Shown: positions 33,867 to 42,465 of the stretch, piece after piece
Layout of the letters: each line of letters starts with the position of its first letter
How positions within the stretch are numbered: the first letter of the stretch is position 1
Assembly: GCF_004136315.1 (NCBI RefSeq)
Contig: NZ_CP029562.1
Location: forward strand, 4,487,501-4,551,500
Direction: 5' to 3'
Source of the DNA: Mesorhizobium sp. Pch-S
Lineage (GTDB): Bacteria; Pseudomonadota; Alphaproteobacteria; Rhizobiales; Rhizobiaceae
DNA length: 64,000 nucleotides
Position numbers and translations under genes: made by a program
The notes under the pieces: generated by a model
Databases searched by the model: none
Seen by the model: the letters and a program-made list of their open reading frames with translations, nothing else
Told to the model about the DNA's origin: nothing

Positions 33867-34820
33867 TCAGCAGCAATCGCCTTTGACACCCGTATGTTTG
33901 CCGCCGCCGCTCGTCTTCAACTGATTGAGCTGGCCGCCGATCCATCTGTTGGGGCGGCGCGACATCCATCTTAGATTGCCGAGCCTTGTCGGGTGGCCGC
34001 AGAACTGGATTTCCTTGACGTGATCGACGCTGAAGCTCCTGTAGGGTGGTGTGCTCGAGTCTGCCTTCTGCTGCAGGGCGTCTCGGCAATAGTCGGGGGC
34101 CTTGTTCGAGATATGTTTGAACCCCTTCTTGTTGAGCGCCTGAAGTTCCGGATTTTGACTCCGGCGCATCGCCATGCCCCGTAACTGGCTGGCACGCTTG
34201 TCGCCGGCCTCTCGCAGCTGGTCGTATCCGCGAGGCCCACTTCCGCCGCCGGCGCTCTTTACGCCGCCCGGGCTCTTCATCATTTTGTTTATCTGAGAAA
34301 GTTTGGCGCAGATCTCTTCCTGCTCGCATTTGTTGAATTTGTGCCGCCCGGGGGACGGTTTTCCCGGTGCGTCCTTGCACGGTATGGTCAATATGTTCGG
34401 CTTTGCGGGAGGAGCCGGATTCGCATTGCCCATGAGATCGACGGTGTTCTTGTTGTTGTGGAATTTCTTGTCGGTGTCACGGCAGGCGTTGCTTCCGTCC
34501 ATCTTGACGTCGAAGGAATACGTGATCCAATCCGTCGCCTGCTTGAACGTGTTGGATTTGACCCCGCCGACGGTGCCGGGCTCGTCACCGGTAGACATCT
34601 TGTACTGCGAGCCCTTGATGGCGATCATCTGACCGCCCTTCGCAAAGACCGTCGTAGTTCCGTCGCCCAACGTGCTGCTCATCGCGAAATTCGGGTAAGG
34701 CATAGGCACGGGGCCGCCCGGCGTGGGTGTCTTGCAGACGTCCGGTATCGTCGCCTTTGAGAAGCCGGTGGAGCTCTTGTGGGTGAGTCCAAGGCCGTTC
34801 ACGGTGATGTGGGTTGGCAT
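33867..34820 (-). CDS. DUF4150 (PAAR-like) T6SS effector with HNH-like nuclease tail
   Basis: Residues 1-~130 form a DUF4150 PAAR-like domain (SKATIPDVCKTPTPGGPVP, YPNFAMSS) that sharpens the VgrG tip. A Lys/Gly-rich linker follows. The C-terminal ~100 residues contain FSVDHVKEIQFCG and RLGNLRWMSRRPNRWIG, an HNH/endonuclease-VII-like arrangement with Asp266, His267, Asn282 and Asn291. It ends in a His/Cys-containing tail. The total length is 317 residues. The upstream gene overlaps it by one base (TGATG), and a SUKH immunity gene follows. The predicted role is a secreted DNase or RNase delivered by VgrG. The nuclease call rests on motif pattern only. Confidence 0.8.
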   Translation of the reverse strand: MPTHITVNGLGLTHKSSTGFSKATIPDVCKTPTPGGPVPMPYPNFAMSSTLGDGTTTVFAKGGQMIAIKGSQYKMSTGDEPGTVGGVKSNTFKQATDWITYSFDVKMDGSNACRDTDKKFHNNKNTVDLMGNANPAPPAKPNILTIPCKDAPGKPSPGRHKFNKCEQEEICAKLSQINKMMKSPGGVKSAGGGSGPRGYDQLREAGDKRASQLRGMAMRRSQNPELQALNKKGFKHISNKAPDYCRDALQQKADSSTPPYRSFSVDHVKEIQFCGHPTRLGNLRWMSRRPNRWIGGQLNQLKTSGGGKHTGVKGDCC

Positions 34821-35875
34821 CAGCGTTCCCCTGGACCACCAAGCAGCGCAGCTGCCCGGGTGCCGTTTTCGGAGCTGGCCCAGATCAGCGAAAGCGGGCC
34901 CTTGCTGTAGTTTCGGGCTTCAGCCTCGGCGACCATGCCGACGAACAGAGGCCCTGATGCAGCACCGAGGTCGCCCCAACAGTCAGCGGGCGTTTCGAAA
35001 CCGGCGGCATCCTTGAAGCGGCCCGGATTGCGAAGCACCGCGAAGCCATATTCATTGCCGCGATAACGCTCTCCGTTCATGTCGCAGATGATCCGGTCGA
35101 CCGGATCGGTCGGCGCTTGTTCGAACAGCAGCTGGAAGGCTGTGCTCAGGCCTTCCCCGAGACAGATTGTCCTGGTCTTGATTTTGTTTTCCTCGAAGGC
35201 GACGGAGGTGCAAAGCACTTCCAGGAGGGGTTGGATTCCCAGCTGCCGTGCGGTTTTCAGCCTGGTCATCAGACAGAAGCCGGCTCCTTCGCCCGGACAA
35301 AACCCGTAGGTGTTCTCATCGGAATGGAGCTGTTCGCGCTCGTCCAGCCATTCCAGGGTTTCCGGCTCGAGATAGCTATCGACGCCGCCCGCTAGACAAA
35401 ACCTCGCCTTGCCTTCCAGCAGCATCCGATAGCCGTGATGAATGGCCAGCATCCCGCCTGCATGCCCACCGGCGTTGGAGCCGCCTCCAGCCAACGCGAT
35501 ATGCTGCGACAGCCTGACGCGAAGTTGTCTGTCAGCTTCGGCAGCGAAATCTCCGTCCTGCCCCGGCCGCGGTTCGCCGGTCGACAAGATGAGCGCAACA
35601 GGCGTCGACGGATCTGCCTTGCGCAAGGGAGCCAAGGCATCAAGTGCCGGAGAGGTCGCGATTTCAACCAGTCGATCCGGACCGTTCAACGCCGGGTCGA
35701 TGCCGGTGTCACGGGTGACCTTCATCCGCTCGCCAACACGATCGATCATGAAGGGGTGGTCCTGTATCGCCGATATCCCAGCCCGAACTGCCGCGGCGCT
35801 CGTCTCGGTGGAAAGTCCGAGTGGCGTGCGGCCGCCGGTGCCGACGATCACTATGGGGTTCCCACCGATCATCAT
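34820..35875 (-). CDS. Beta-ketoacyl-synthase-like (thiolase-fold) protein of the T6SS effector module, catalytic Cys absent
   Basis: The 351-residue protein has the thiolase fold signature of KAS enzymes: VIVGTGGRTPLGLS at the start, CLAGGVDSYLEPETLEWLD, FCPGEGAGFCLM and WGDLGAASGP. In the segment that should hold the nucleophilic Cys it reads GGSNAGGHAGGMLAI, so ordinary condensation chemistry is unlikely. Such proteins recur between DUF2169 and DUF4150 genes in T6SS loci, and their function is unknown to me. Overlaps of four and one bases with the flanking genes show tight coupling, suggesting a chaperone or modifier of the effector. Confidence 0.78.
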   Translation of the reverse strand: MMIGGNPIVIVGTGGRTPLGLSTETSAAAVRAGISAIQDHPFMIDRVGERMKVTRDTGIDPALNGPDRLVEIATSPALDALAPLRKADPSTPVALILSTGEPRPGQDGDFAAEADRQLRVRLSQHIALAGGGSNAGGHAGGMLAIHHGYRMLLEGKARFCLAGGVDSYLEPETLEWLDEREQLHSDENTYGFCPGEGAGFCLMTRLKTARQLGIQPLLEVLCTSVAFEENKIKTRTICLGEGLSTAFQLLFEQAPTDPVDRIICDMNGERYRGNEYGFAVLRNPGRFKDAAGFETPADCWGDLGAASGPLFVGMVAEAEARNYSKGPLSLIWASSENGTRAAALLGGPGER

Positions 35876-36924
35876 TCAGGTCCCTGCCAGACGCCAGTGC
35901 GGCTGATCAACGGAGAAACGCCTGTGCGCCTACGAATGCGGATCGTGGTCGTGGACAACTTCTCTTCGTCATATGGCACGGGCAGAGCTGAAAGCCAGCT
36001 GATGACGAACTGTCGGTCATCTGGCCGGAGGCGCAGCGTGTGGATCGACGCGCCTTCGTGCCTGATGTCGGGCTGGTTCTTGAAATGCGACGTGATGTCG
36101 AAGGTAACGCGGGGCAACAGAAACTGCATGAATCCGCCGGCGGTGAGCCCGCCAAGCCTGACATCTTCATAACCCACCAGCGGGGATCTGGTTTGCTGGT
36201 CCTGGGGCGCACACTGGTAGTGCAAGCGATTGAAATCATGGGGCAGCAGCGGATTGCGCGTCGTCTCCCACTCTTTCCCGTAGGTTCCGGCGTACTTGGC
36301 GCGTGGATGCCAATGCGCCGCAATGGGTCCAAAGCCCGCCGGGCGGCCACTTCGGTGGTCGCGATAAGGCGCGTCCTGATATTCGAAGTTGGGTGCCGCC
36401 TTGCCGATCAGCCGTTGCGGGTTGACCGAGAACCCGGTGCCAACGGGATTGCGTTGATCCCAATCCGGACTGGATGCCTCCATATCCGTGCCGCCATAGG
36501 TCCGGCGCCAACTGATCGGCAGTCGAATGAACGGCTCGGGATTGGTCATGCGTACCGAAACCGGACCGGGTACAAAAATTCTGTCTCCGGTCACCCTGAC
36601 GGTCTTGTCCAGTTCTCCGATCTTGATCCGCGCCGTGGTCTCGACGCTTGGCCGACCGCCAGTGGTGTAGGCATGTCCTTCGACAAGCACATCCGTATGC
36701 TTCTTTTCGATTTGAAAATCGTCGTCATCCACCAGTTCATTGCCGTCGGCGGAAAACACCGGCGCCATATTGACCGGTATCTGCTTTTTCAGCGGAGCCT
36801 GCTCGCCCGCGGGATCGATCTCGAAGGACGCCTTGATCGCGACCAGCCAGACTTCCTGTCCGCTCTCGTCGCGTGTCCACAGCCCCTCGGCCGCGAACGG
36901 CGTCAGGTTCGTCAATGGAAACAT
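35872..36924 (-). CDS. DUF2169 T6SS effector adaptor
   Basis: The 350-residue protein matches DUF2169 adaptors (MFPLTNLTPFAAEGLW, WLVAIKASFEI, RRTYGGTDMEASSPDWDQRN, NPVGTGF). These proteins help load PAAR-like DUF4150 effectors onto VgrG. The start at 36924 gives the family N-terminus and has GGAGGAG ten bases upstream; an earlier Met at 36954 is less likely. It opens the effector module after a 148-base gap downstream of tagF, which may contain a promoter. It overlaps the ketoacyl-synthase-like gene by four bases. Confidence 0.85.
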   Translation of the reverse strand: MFPLTNLTPFAAEGLWTRDESGQEVWLVAIKASFEIDPAGEQAPLKKQIPVNMAPVFSADGNELVDDDDFQIEKKHTDVLVEGHAYTTGGRPSVETTARIKIGELDKTVRVTGDRIFVPGPVSVRMTNPEPFIRLPISWRRTYGGTDMEASSPDWDQRNPVGTGFSVNPQRLIGKAAPNFEYQDAPYRDHRSGRPAGFGPIAAHWHPRAKYAGTYGKEWETTRNPLLPHDFNRLHYQCAPQDQQTRSPLVGYEDVRLGGLTAGGFMQFLLPRVTFDITSHFKNQPDIRHEGASIHTLRLRPDDRQFVISWLSALPVPYDEEKLSTTTIRIRRRTGVSPLISRTGVWQGPE

Positions 36925-37072
36925 CTTGACCGAACTCCTCCAGCGCTGGAGCATCCCTTCAGTGGCCGGGTTCGGTGTCGTGCCGTATCTCCCGATCGCG
37001 CCTCTGCGAAGCCAAATGAAACCTCTTGGTCGAAACTTGCGGTGCGCTGAAGCGCGTCGACGTCAACTCGCA

Positions 37073-37615
37073 TCAGCCGGTCTCCCGAGCTGCGGCGAAG
37101 ATCTGTTCCAGCGTCGGTTGCGGCGCTTGTGAATCGACGTCGAAAATATCTGTTCGTGCTGTCCAAATGACGAGATCGTCGATCGTCTCGCCATCCCGTT
37201 CGACCTGCGGCACGGGCAGGGTCGCCAGCGCGGCATCAAGTTCGTCGGGTGTCAGCTCCCCCCTCTGTGCGGCGAAGGCGGCACTCTCGATGCTATCGAA
37301 CCAGTCGTCGGAGTGGGCCATTTTCAGCGGTGCTTCGGCAAGTTGCGCGACAATGCTGAGCGGAAATCGCCTGCCGATCCTGTCGGTGCTCTGCAGCAAG
37401 ATGCCGGCCGAGGCGCCGAAGGCGCCGGGTCCGGCCAGGAGCCGGAGCGCCATGCTTTCTGGCCATTCTTCACGGCCAAACAGCGGAACGATATGCTGCG
37501 CCAGCCATCGATCCCAGGCGCGCACGAAGTCTCCAGTCAGCCGCCGTGTGACGAAATCGCCGGTGGCTGGCATCTTGCCGTAGAAGCCGGGCATGTTCAA
37601 ATCTGCGGCGGACAT
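37073..37615 (-). CDS. tagF: TagF, T6SS post-translational repressor
   Basis: The 180-residue protein has the TagF N-terminus (MPGFYGKMPATGDFVTRRL) and WDRWLAQHI, RIGRRFPLSIV. In other bacteria TagF represses secretion independently of PpkA, by binding the FHA protein. The gene overlaps the end of tssM by 19 bases if it starts at 37615; the ATG at 37594, two bases after the tssM stop, is also possible. It is the last gene of the core operon. Here TagF is a separate protein, not fused to PppA as in Agrobacterium. Confidence 0.88.
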   Translation of the reverse strand: MSAADLNMPGFYGKMPATGDFVTRRLTGDFVRAWDRWLAQHIVPLFGREEWPESMALRLLAGPGAFGASAGILLQSTDRIGRRFPLSIVAQLAEAPLKMAHSDDWFDSIESAAFAAQRGELTPDELDAALATLPVPQVERDGETIDDLVIWTARTDIFDVDSQAPQPTLEQIFAAARETG

Positions 37616-40600
37616 GTGAATTTCTTGAACATTTCAAGGGTGTATGGGTTCTCGACGCTGGAGGCCTTGAGCTCGAAATCGGCAAACATGCCCTTCGTGC
37701 CCAGCCGCAGGCTGTAGACGTCGGTTAGCTTGGTTCCGGTGAACTTGCCGCCGCGCAGCATCCTCAGCCATGCCCAGCTGCCGGTCTCGTTGAGCAAGAC
37801 CTCCGGTGAGCCGTCGACCGGCTGGAAGGCAAGCGAGATCACGCCCGTGCCGTCCTTGCCGGGCCACGTCATCGGCTGTGGCCTGGTCGCGTTGTTGTAG
37901 TAGACGAGGTTCTGGCCATCGAGGTTGAGTGTCACCCGCGCCAGGTTGGGCGACAGGTCCTTTGGCTCCAGTGTGAAATTCATCACCGGGCCGGTGCCGC
38001 CGGGAAACAAGTCGTCGCGGATGTGCCGGGCCTGTTCGAACGCCGCCAGCGCAGCAGGATCGAGACCGAAGTCGGCGCGCCATTTCCACGGTTTGCTCGC
38101 GGTATCGACATAGTTGATCAGATGGTCGTTGATGAAGGCGTCGATCATGCCGGTCGGGCCGAAGAGGCGCTGGAAATCGCGCACGTTGACATCCACCGCG
38201 CTCTCGGGGCTGAACGGATAGCGATTGTTGAGGGCTGCCTGGCAGAAGGGCAGGATGTCGGCGCGCCAGATGGCGTTGAGTTCGTTGGTGACAGCTCTCT
38301 GCGACAGATTGCTGGTGTCGCCGGCAATTCCGCCGAGCCAGTCGTTGATTGGAGAAGGCAGGATCTGAGCCTGCCGGGCCACTGCTCCTGTCAGTTCGGC
38401 GAGGCCGCCCTGTTTCTTGATGGCTTCCTGCGGGTCGGGATTGGCCGTCACCGTCTGCAGCACATTGGACAGTGCCGTCAGTGCCACGACCGCGGCGTCC
38501 AGGGCCGGCGGCTGGCCGTCAACTTCGGCGATCGTGCCTTTCAGCGGCTTGAAATGATCGGCCACCAGGCTGCCGGTCATATCGACCTGGTTGGCGGAGC
38601 CCGCGCGCGGCAGGAGCTTCGCCCCCGTCTTCACCACCTTGCCGAGTTTGCCAAGTTTGCTCAACAGCTTCGAACCGGTCTTCGCGGCGCCGTCGTTCTT
38701 GCCGTCGGCGGGCGCCTCGTCAGAGCGGGTGAGGTCGGTCTCCTGCACCACTGCCGTAAGCAGTCGCTTCAGTGCAGAGTCCGCGCTTGACAGGTCCTTG
38801 AGGTTTTCGCTGGCGATATTGAGGTCGCTCAGCTGCGCCAGGCGCATATCGCGCAGGAAGCTGTCCCACTGCGCGATGTAGTCGTCGTAGTAGAGTTTCA
38901 GTATGTCCTCCGACAAAGCCGAGACCGAGGTTTCCGAGTTTTCAGAGCAGCCGCCGGCGAAGACCGCGCGATCGAGTGCTGCCTGGGCCGCCACATCCTC
39001 GACCCGGTCGAGAACAGCATCGTGGAAGCCGGCATAGGTGTAGGGTCCGGGAACGCCGACTCGCAGCGTCTTGTCGGAGCGGCGCGAAAACACTTTTGCG
39101 CCGTTGGGACCGGCGAAGTTGGCCGGTACCCATTCCTTGACGGCGGCCACTGCAGGGTCGGCCAGCAATTGCCTGTAAGCGCGCTCCGGCAGTGAAATCG
39201 TGCACACTGTTTTCAGCGCCTCTGCGACCAGTTCCTTGTCTGGGGCAATGTAGCTGTCATCAACCGTCATGCGACGGATCGCGGCAAGCTGATGTTCTTC
39301 TGCATCGGCGGTAGGGAAGGGTGGCGCGGGCGCAAATTCCGGCAGATTGTTGACCCACCAGTTCTGCACGAAGTCCGGGTCCATCTGCGACAGGCCGGTC
39401 ATCATGCGATACGTCTTGAGTGCGCCGAGCATGAAATCCGGGTCACGGATCTGCCGCCACATCGTCGCTTCCAGCAGCGCCACCATGCGCGGCTCGAGCA
39501 CATTGCGCAGCGTGTGGTCGTAAGTATCGGTCTGCGCGCGCAGGAGTTCGGCCGAAGCGGTCGGTCCGGCGAGATTGTGGATCGCGTCGGGCGGCATGGT
39601 GCGGGCGGTGGTCACCGCGTCCATCGCGGCCAGCGCTCCATCCATCGTCGGCTGCTCCACCGATGCGGGCGTCGCCGCAACTTCCGTCAGCGGCGCCTGC
39701 AGCGCTTCGAATTGTCCGGCCTGGGCGGTGATGGCTTGTCGGTTGTCGATATAGGACCAGGTGAACAAACCGCCAGCGAGCAAGGCGGCAAGCGCGCAGG
39801 CGCTGGCAGCCCCGCGCCAGATCCAGGTGCGGCGACGTTGCGCAAGCGGATCGAACGTGCCCAGGCCGGCTTCCTTGAAGACGACTTCGGTCAGGAGATT
39901 CCGCAGGAAGAAGCTGCGCTTGTCGGTGCGCGGCGCGAGCATTGCGCGGTGCGGCGGAAGCCCGAAGGAAGAGGACAGCGCTGCGGTCAGCCGGTCGATG
40001 GGCGCGCCTTCCTGCGTCGCTGACGTCAGATAGAGGCCACGCAGCCATGCTGCTTCTTCATAGCGGCTCTCGCCGAACATTGCTTCGATCAGAACCTTAA
40101 TCGGTTCGGAAAGGCTCGCGAGTTGGGCCGGGAACCGGAAGATCTCCGCGCGTGTGCCGAGTTTGTCCTCGTCCTCCAGGCGTGGCACCAGCCGTCGCTC
40201 CAGCTCCGCGGCAAGCGTGGCGAGTTCTTTCTCGATGGTCCCGGCGTCGATGCGCGTATCGAGCGGAAAAGTCGTGCCCCATACCTGTTCGCGTGCCGTC
40301 GTCGACAAGCCGCCGAAGAATGCCTCGAACCCCTTGATCAGATCGGCTTTGGTCAACATCAGGTAGACGGGCAGTCGCATTTCCAGCCGATCGTTCAATT
40401 CGGCCAGCCGGCGCCGGATCTTGCGACCGTGTGCCTTGATGGCTTCGTCGCCTTCCGAGAGCGTATCGATCGACAGCGCGACGATCACGCCGTTCAGTGC
40501 GCGTCGACCCCGGTGCTTCTTGAGCAGATCGAGGAAGCCCAGCCATTCAGTGGCATCGACGTCCGGCTGGCTTTCCTGCTGGACGTAGCGGCCGGCGGTG

Positions 40601-41139
40601 TCGATCAGGACAGCGTTTTCCGAGAAGAACCAGTCGCAGTTGCGCGTGCCACCGACGCCTTGCAGGTCATCGGTGAGGTCGATCGGAAAATTGAGGCCGG
40701 ACTGGCGCAATGCGGTCGTCTTGCCGGTGGCCGGCGGGCCGACGATGACATACCACGGCATCTCGCGCAGGAACTTGCGGCCACCAAGCTTGCGACGCTT
40801 CAACTCCGCCATCACCTCGCCGAATTTGGCGCCGACGGCAGCGACATTCTCCTCGCCGGGGGTGAGCTGTTTCGTCTCCACCGGCGCCGCAATCTCGGCG
40901 ACGAAGAGGCGGTTGGCGCGGATCGCGCGACGCTGGGCGATGATCAGCCAGATCAGCCACAGGATGATCAGCCCGGCAATGATTGCGATGCGCACATTAT
41001 CGGAATCGAAGGGCGCGTAGGGGCCAACCTGGATGATCGGGCCGAACACCCAGATGAGCAGAGAAAGCAGGCCGATGCCGATCAGTGTCCAAAGGATACG
41101 CGAGGTCACGACGGCCCAGAGGAAGCGCAGGATGAACAT
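37597..41139 (-). CDS. tssM: TssM (IcmF/ImpL) of the core operon
   Basis: The 1180-residue protein has two N-terminal helices (~14-33, ~50-68) and a cytoplasmic NTPase domain with intact Walker A (GPPATGKT, 134-141). A third helix lies near residue 440 (AASACALAALLAGGLFTWSY), followed by a long periplasmic region ending in beta-rich sequence (VLLNETGSWAWLRMLRGGKF). It forms the envelope-spanning channel with TssL and TssJ. The start overlaps the tssL stop by one base (TGATG). Both TssM proteins in this window keep the ATPase motif. Confidence 0.95.
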   Translation of the reverse strand: MFILRFLWAVVTSRILWTLIGIGLLSLLIWVFGPIIQVGPYAPFDSDNVRIAIIAGLIILWLIWLIIAQRRAIRANRLFVAEIAAPVETKQLTPGEENVAAVGAKFGEVMAELKRRKLGGRKFLREMPWYVIVGPPATGKTTALRQSGLNFPIDLTDDLQGVGGTRNCDWFFSENAVLIDTAGRYVQQESQPDVDATEWLGFLDLLKKHRGRRALNGVIVALSIDTLSEGDEAIKAHGRKIRRRLAELNDRLEMRLPVYLMLTKADLIKGFEAFFGGLSTTAREQVWGTTFPLDTRIDAGTIEKELATLAAELERRLVPRLEDEDKLGTRAEIFRFPAQLASLSEPIKVLIEAMFGESRYEEAAWLRGLYLTSATQEGAPIDRLTAALSSSFGLPPHRAMLAPRTDKRSFFLRNLLTEVVFKEAGLGTFDPLAQRRRTWIWRGAASACALAALLAGGLFTWSYIDNRQAITAQAGQFEALQAPLTEVAATPASVEQPTMDGALAAMDAVTTARTMPPDAIHNLAGPTASAELLRAQTDTYDHTLRNVLEPRMVALLEATMWRQIRDPDFMLGALKTYRMMTGLSQMDPDFVQNWWVNNLPEFAPAPPFPTADAEEHQLAAIRRMTVDDSYIAPDKELVAEALKTVCTISLPERAYRQLLADPAVAAVKEWVPANFAGPNGAKVFSRRSDKTLRVGVPGPYTYAGFHDAVLDRVEDVAAQAALDRAVFAGGCSENSETSVSALSEDILKLYYDDYIAQWDSFLRDMRLAQLSDLNIASENLKDLSSADSALKRLLTAVVQETDLTRSDEAPADGKNDGAAKTGSKLLSKLGKLGKVVKTGAKLLPRAGSANQVDMTGSLVADHFKPLKGTIAEVDGQPPALDAAVVALTALSNVLQTVTANPDPQEAIKKQGGLAELTGAVARQAQILPSPINDWLGGIAGDTSNLSQRAVTNELNAIWRADILPFCQAALNNRYPFSPESAVDVNVRDFQRLFGPTGMIDAFINDHLINYVDTASKPWKWRADFGLDPAALAAFEQARHIRDDLFPGGTGPVMNFTLEPKDLSPNLARVTLNLDGQNLVYYNNATRPQPMTWPGKDGTGVISLAFQPVDGSPEVLLNETGSWAWLRMLRGGKFTGTKLTDVYSLRLGTKGMFADFELKASSVENPYTLEMFKKFTCPPQI

Positions 41140-42461
41140 CAGAGCCTCTTCTCGACCATGACTTCAACACGCCGGTTGAGTGCGCGGCCCTCGCGCGTCG
41201 AATTGTCGGCCACCGGATCAGTCTCCGCGCGGCCTTCGGAACGGACGCGCTCCTGCGGTACGCCCGCCTGTACCAGCAGGTCGGCTATGGTTCTTGCGCG
41301 GGCTTCCGACAGCCGCTGGTTGGACGAGAGCGGGTTGGATCTCTGCAGCCGCACATTGTCGGTGTGACCGATGACGGTGATGTTTCCGATCAGCTCCTGG
41401 TTGGCGAGGATCACCTTGGCGATTGACGCCACCAGCGGTTCGTAACCTTGTGCGAGTGTTGGTCGCGAAGACTGGAACAGCTCAGGATCGGAAGACTGGA
41501 TGACCAGCTTGGCCAGCGACACGCTCTCCGTGCCGCTCAGCGCCCCCTTGAGGTTATCTGGAGCTTCAGCCTTGAATTCCGGCAGCAGGGCGAAATCGAT
41601 CGGTTCCGGCGGTTCGGGCACCGTTGTTTTCGGCGCGGCGCGCGTGATCTCGCCACGCGAGGGTGGCGGCAACGCGCGAACCAGTGCGGAGAGTTCCACC
41701 GCCTGGCTGCTCAGCACCATGGAAAGGCCGATATATGTAGCGGCGGCAATGACCGCCGCCGCGGCCACCATCACCCAGATCGGAACGATGAAGCGTTGCG
41801 GCTCGTCGGAAGCGAGCACACCCTTCCAGTTGGGCGACAGCGCCGTGTCTTCGGCGTCGGGGTTGCGCAGGAAACGCGCCGCCGCTACGCGAACTGCATT
41901 GAGCGAACGATCGCCGGCGCGACCGGGCACGCGATATTTGCCGCGAAAGCCGAGCGCCAGGCAATAATACTGCAGCTCGAGCATTTCGCGGTCACGGTTA
42001 GGGTGTCGTTCGAGTTCGTCGAGGCGCGAGAAGAACTGCGTGCCGGCATCGACGTCGCCGCGCAACATGACTACCAGCGGCTGGCGCGGCCATGCGCTGG
42101 CCCCTCCCCAGGGTGTATTGAGCGCGAGGTCGTCGAGCAGGGCCGCCACTGCCCAGGCAGCCTGGTCGGCGCGCTCCAGCGAGGAGCCTGTCGCCACCGC
42201 GGCGTCTCGTGCACGTACCAGCTCGTCAAGCAGGCGCGTGCGCATGATTTCGGGATTCTCCGGCGCCAACGCGCTTTCGAGCTCCGGCGCGAATTCAAGC
42301 AGAGGCGCGAAAGTGTTGATCAGTGCATTGGGGTGCGCGCGCGCCCGCTTCACGGGCGCTCCGGGCGCCAGCGGCGCCATAGGTCTCGGCGCCGCACCCG
42401 TCAGCCTGATGCGGGTGCGTTCGCGATCCTCCGACAGTCCGAAAGGATCATCCCGGCTCAT
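41139..42461 (-). CDS. tssL: TssL (DotU/ImpK) with OmpA domain, core operon
   Basis: The 440-residue protein has a short N-terminal tail, a DotU domain (LLDELVRARDAAVATGSSL, MLELQYYCLALGFRGKYR), one helix near 225-245 (IVPIWVMVAAAAVIAAATYI) and a periplasmic OmpA domain (ITVIGHTDNVRLQRSNPLSS, LNRRVEVMVEKRL). It links TssK/baseplate to the membrane complex and binds peptidoglycan. It sits four bases after tssK and overlaps tssM. Compared with the second TssL it has a much shorter cytoplasmic tail. Confidence 0.94.
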   Translation of the reverse strand: MSRDDPFGLSEDRERTRIRLTGAAPRPMAPLAPGAPVKRARAHPNALINTFAPLLEFAPELESALAPENPEIMRTRLLDELVRARDAAVATGSSLERADQAAWAVAALLDDLALNTPWGGASAWPRQPLVVMLRGDVDAGTQFFSRLDELERHPNRDREMLELQYYCLALGFRGKYRVPGRAGDRSLNAVRVAAARFLRNPDAEDTALSPNWKGVLASDEPQRFIVPIWVMVAAAAVIAAATYIGLSMVLSSQAVELSALVRALPPPSRGEITRAAPKTTVPEPPEPIDFALLPEFKAEAPDNLKGALSGTESVSLAKLVIQSSDPELFQSSRPTLAQGYEPLVASIAKVILANQELIGNITVIGHTDNVRLQRSNPLSSNQRLSEARARTIADLLVQAGVPQERVRSEGRAETDPVADNSTREGRALNRRVEVMVEKRL

Positions 42462-42465
42462 GGCC

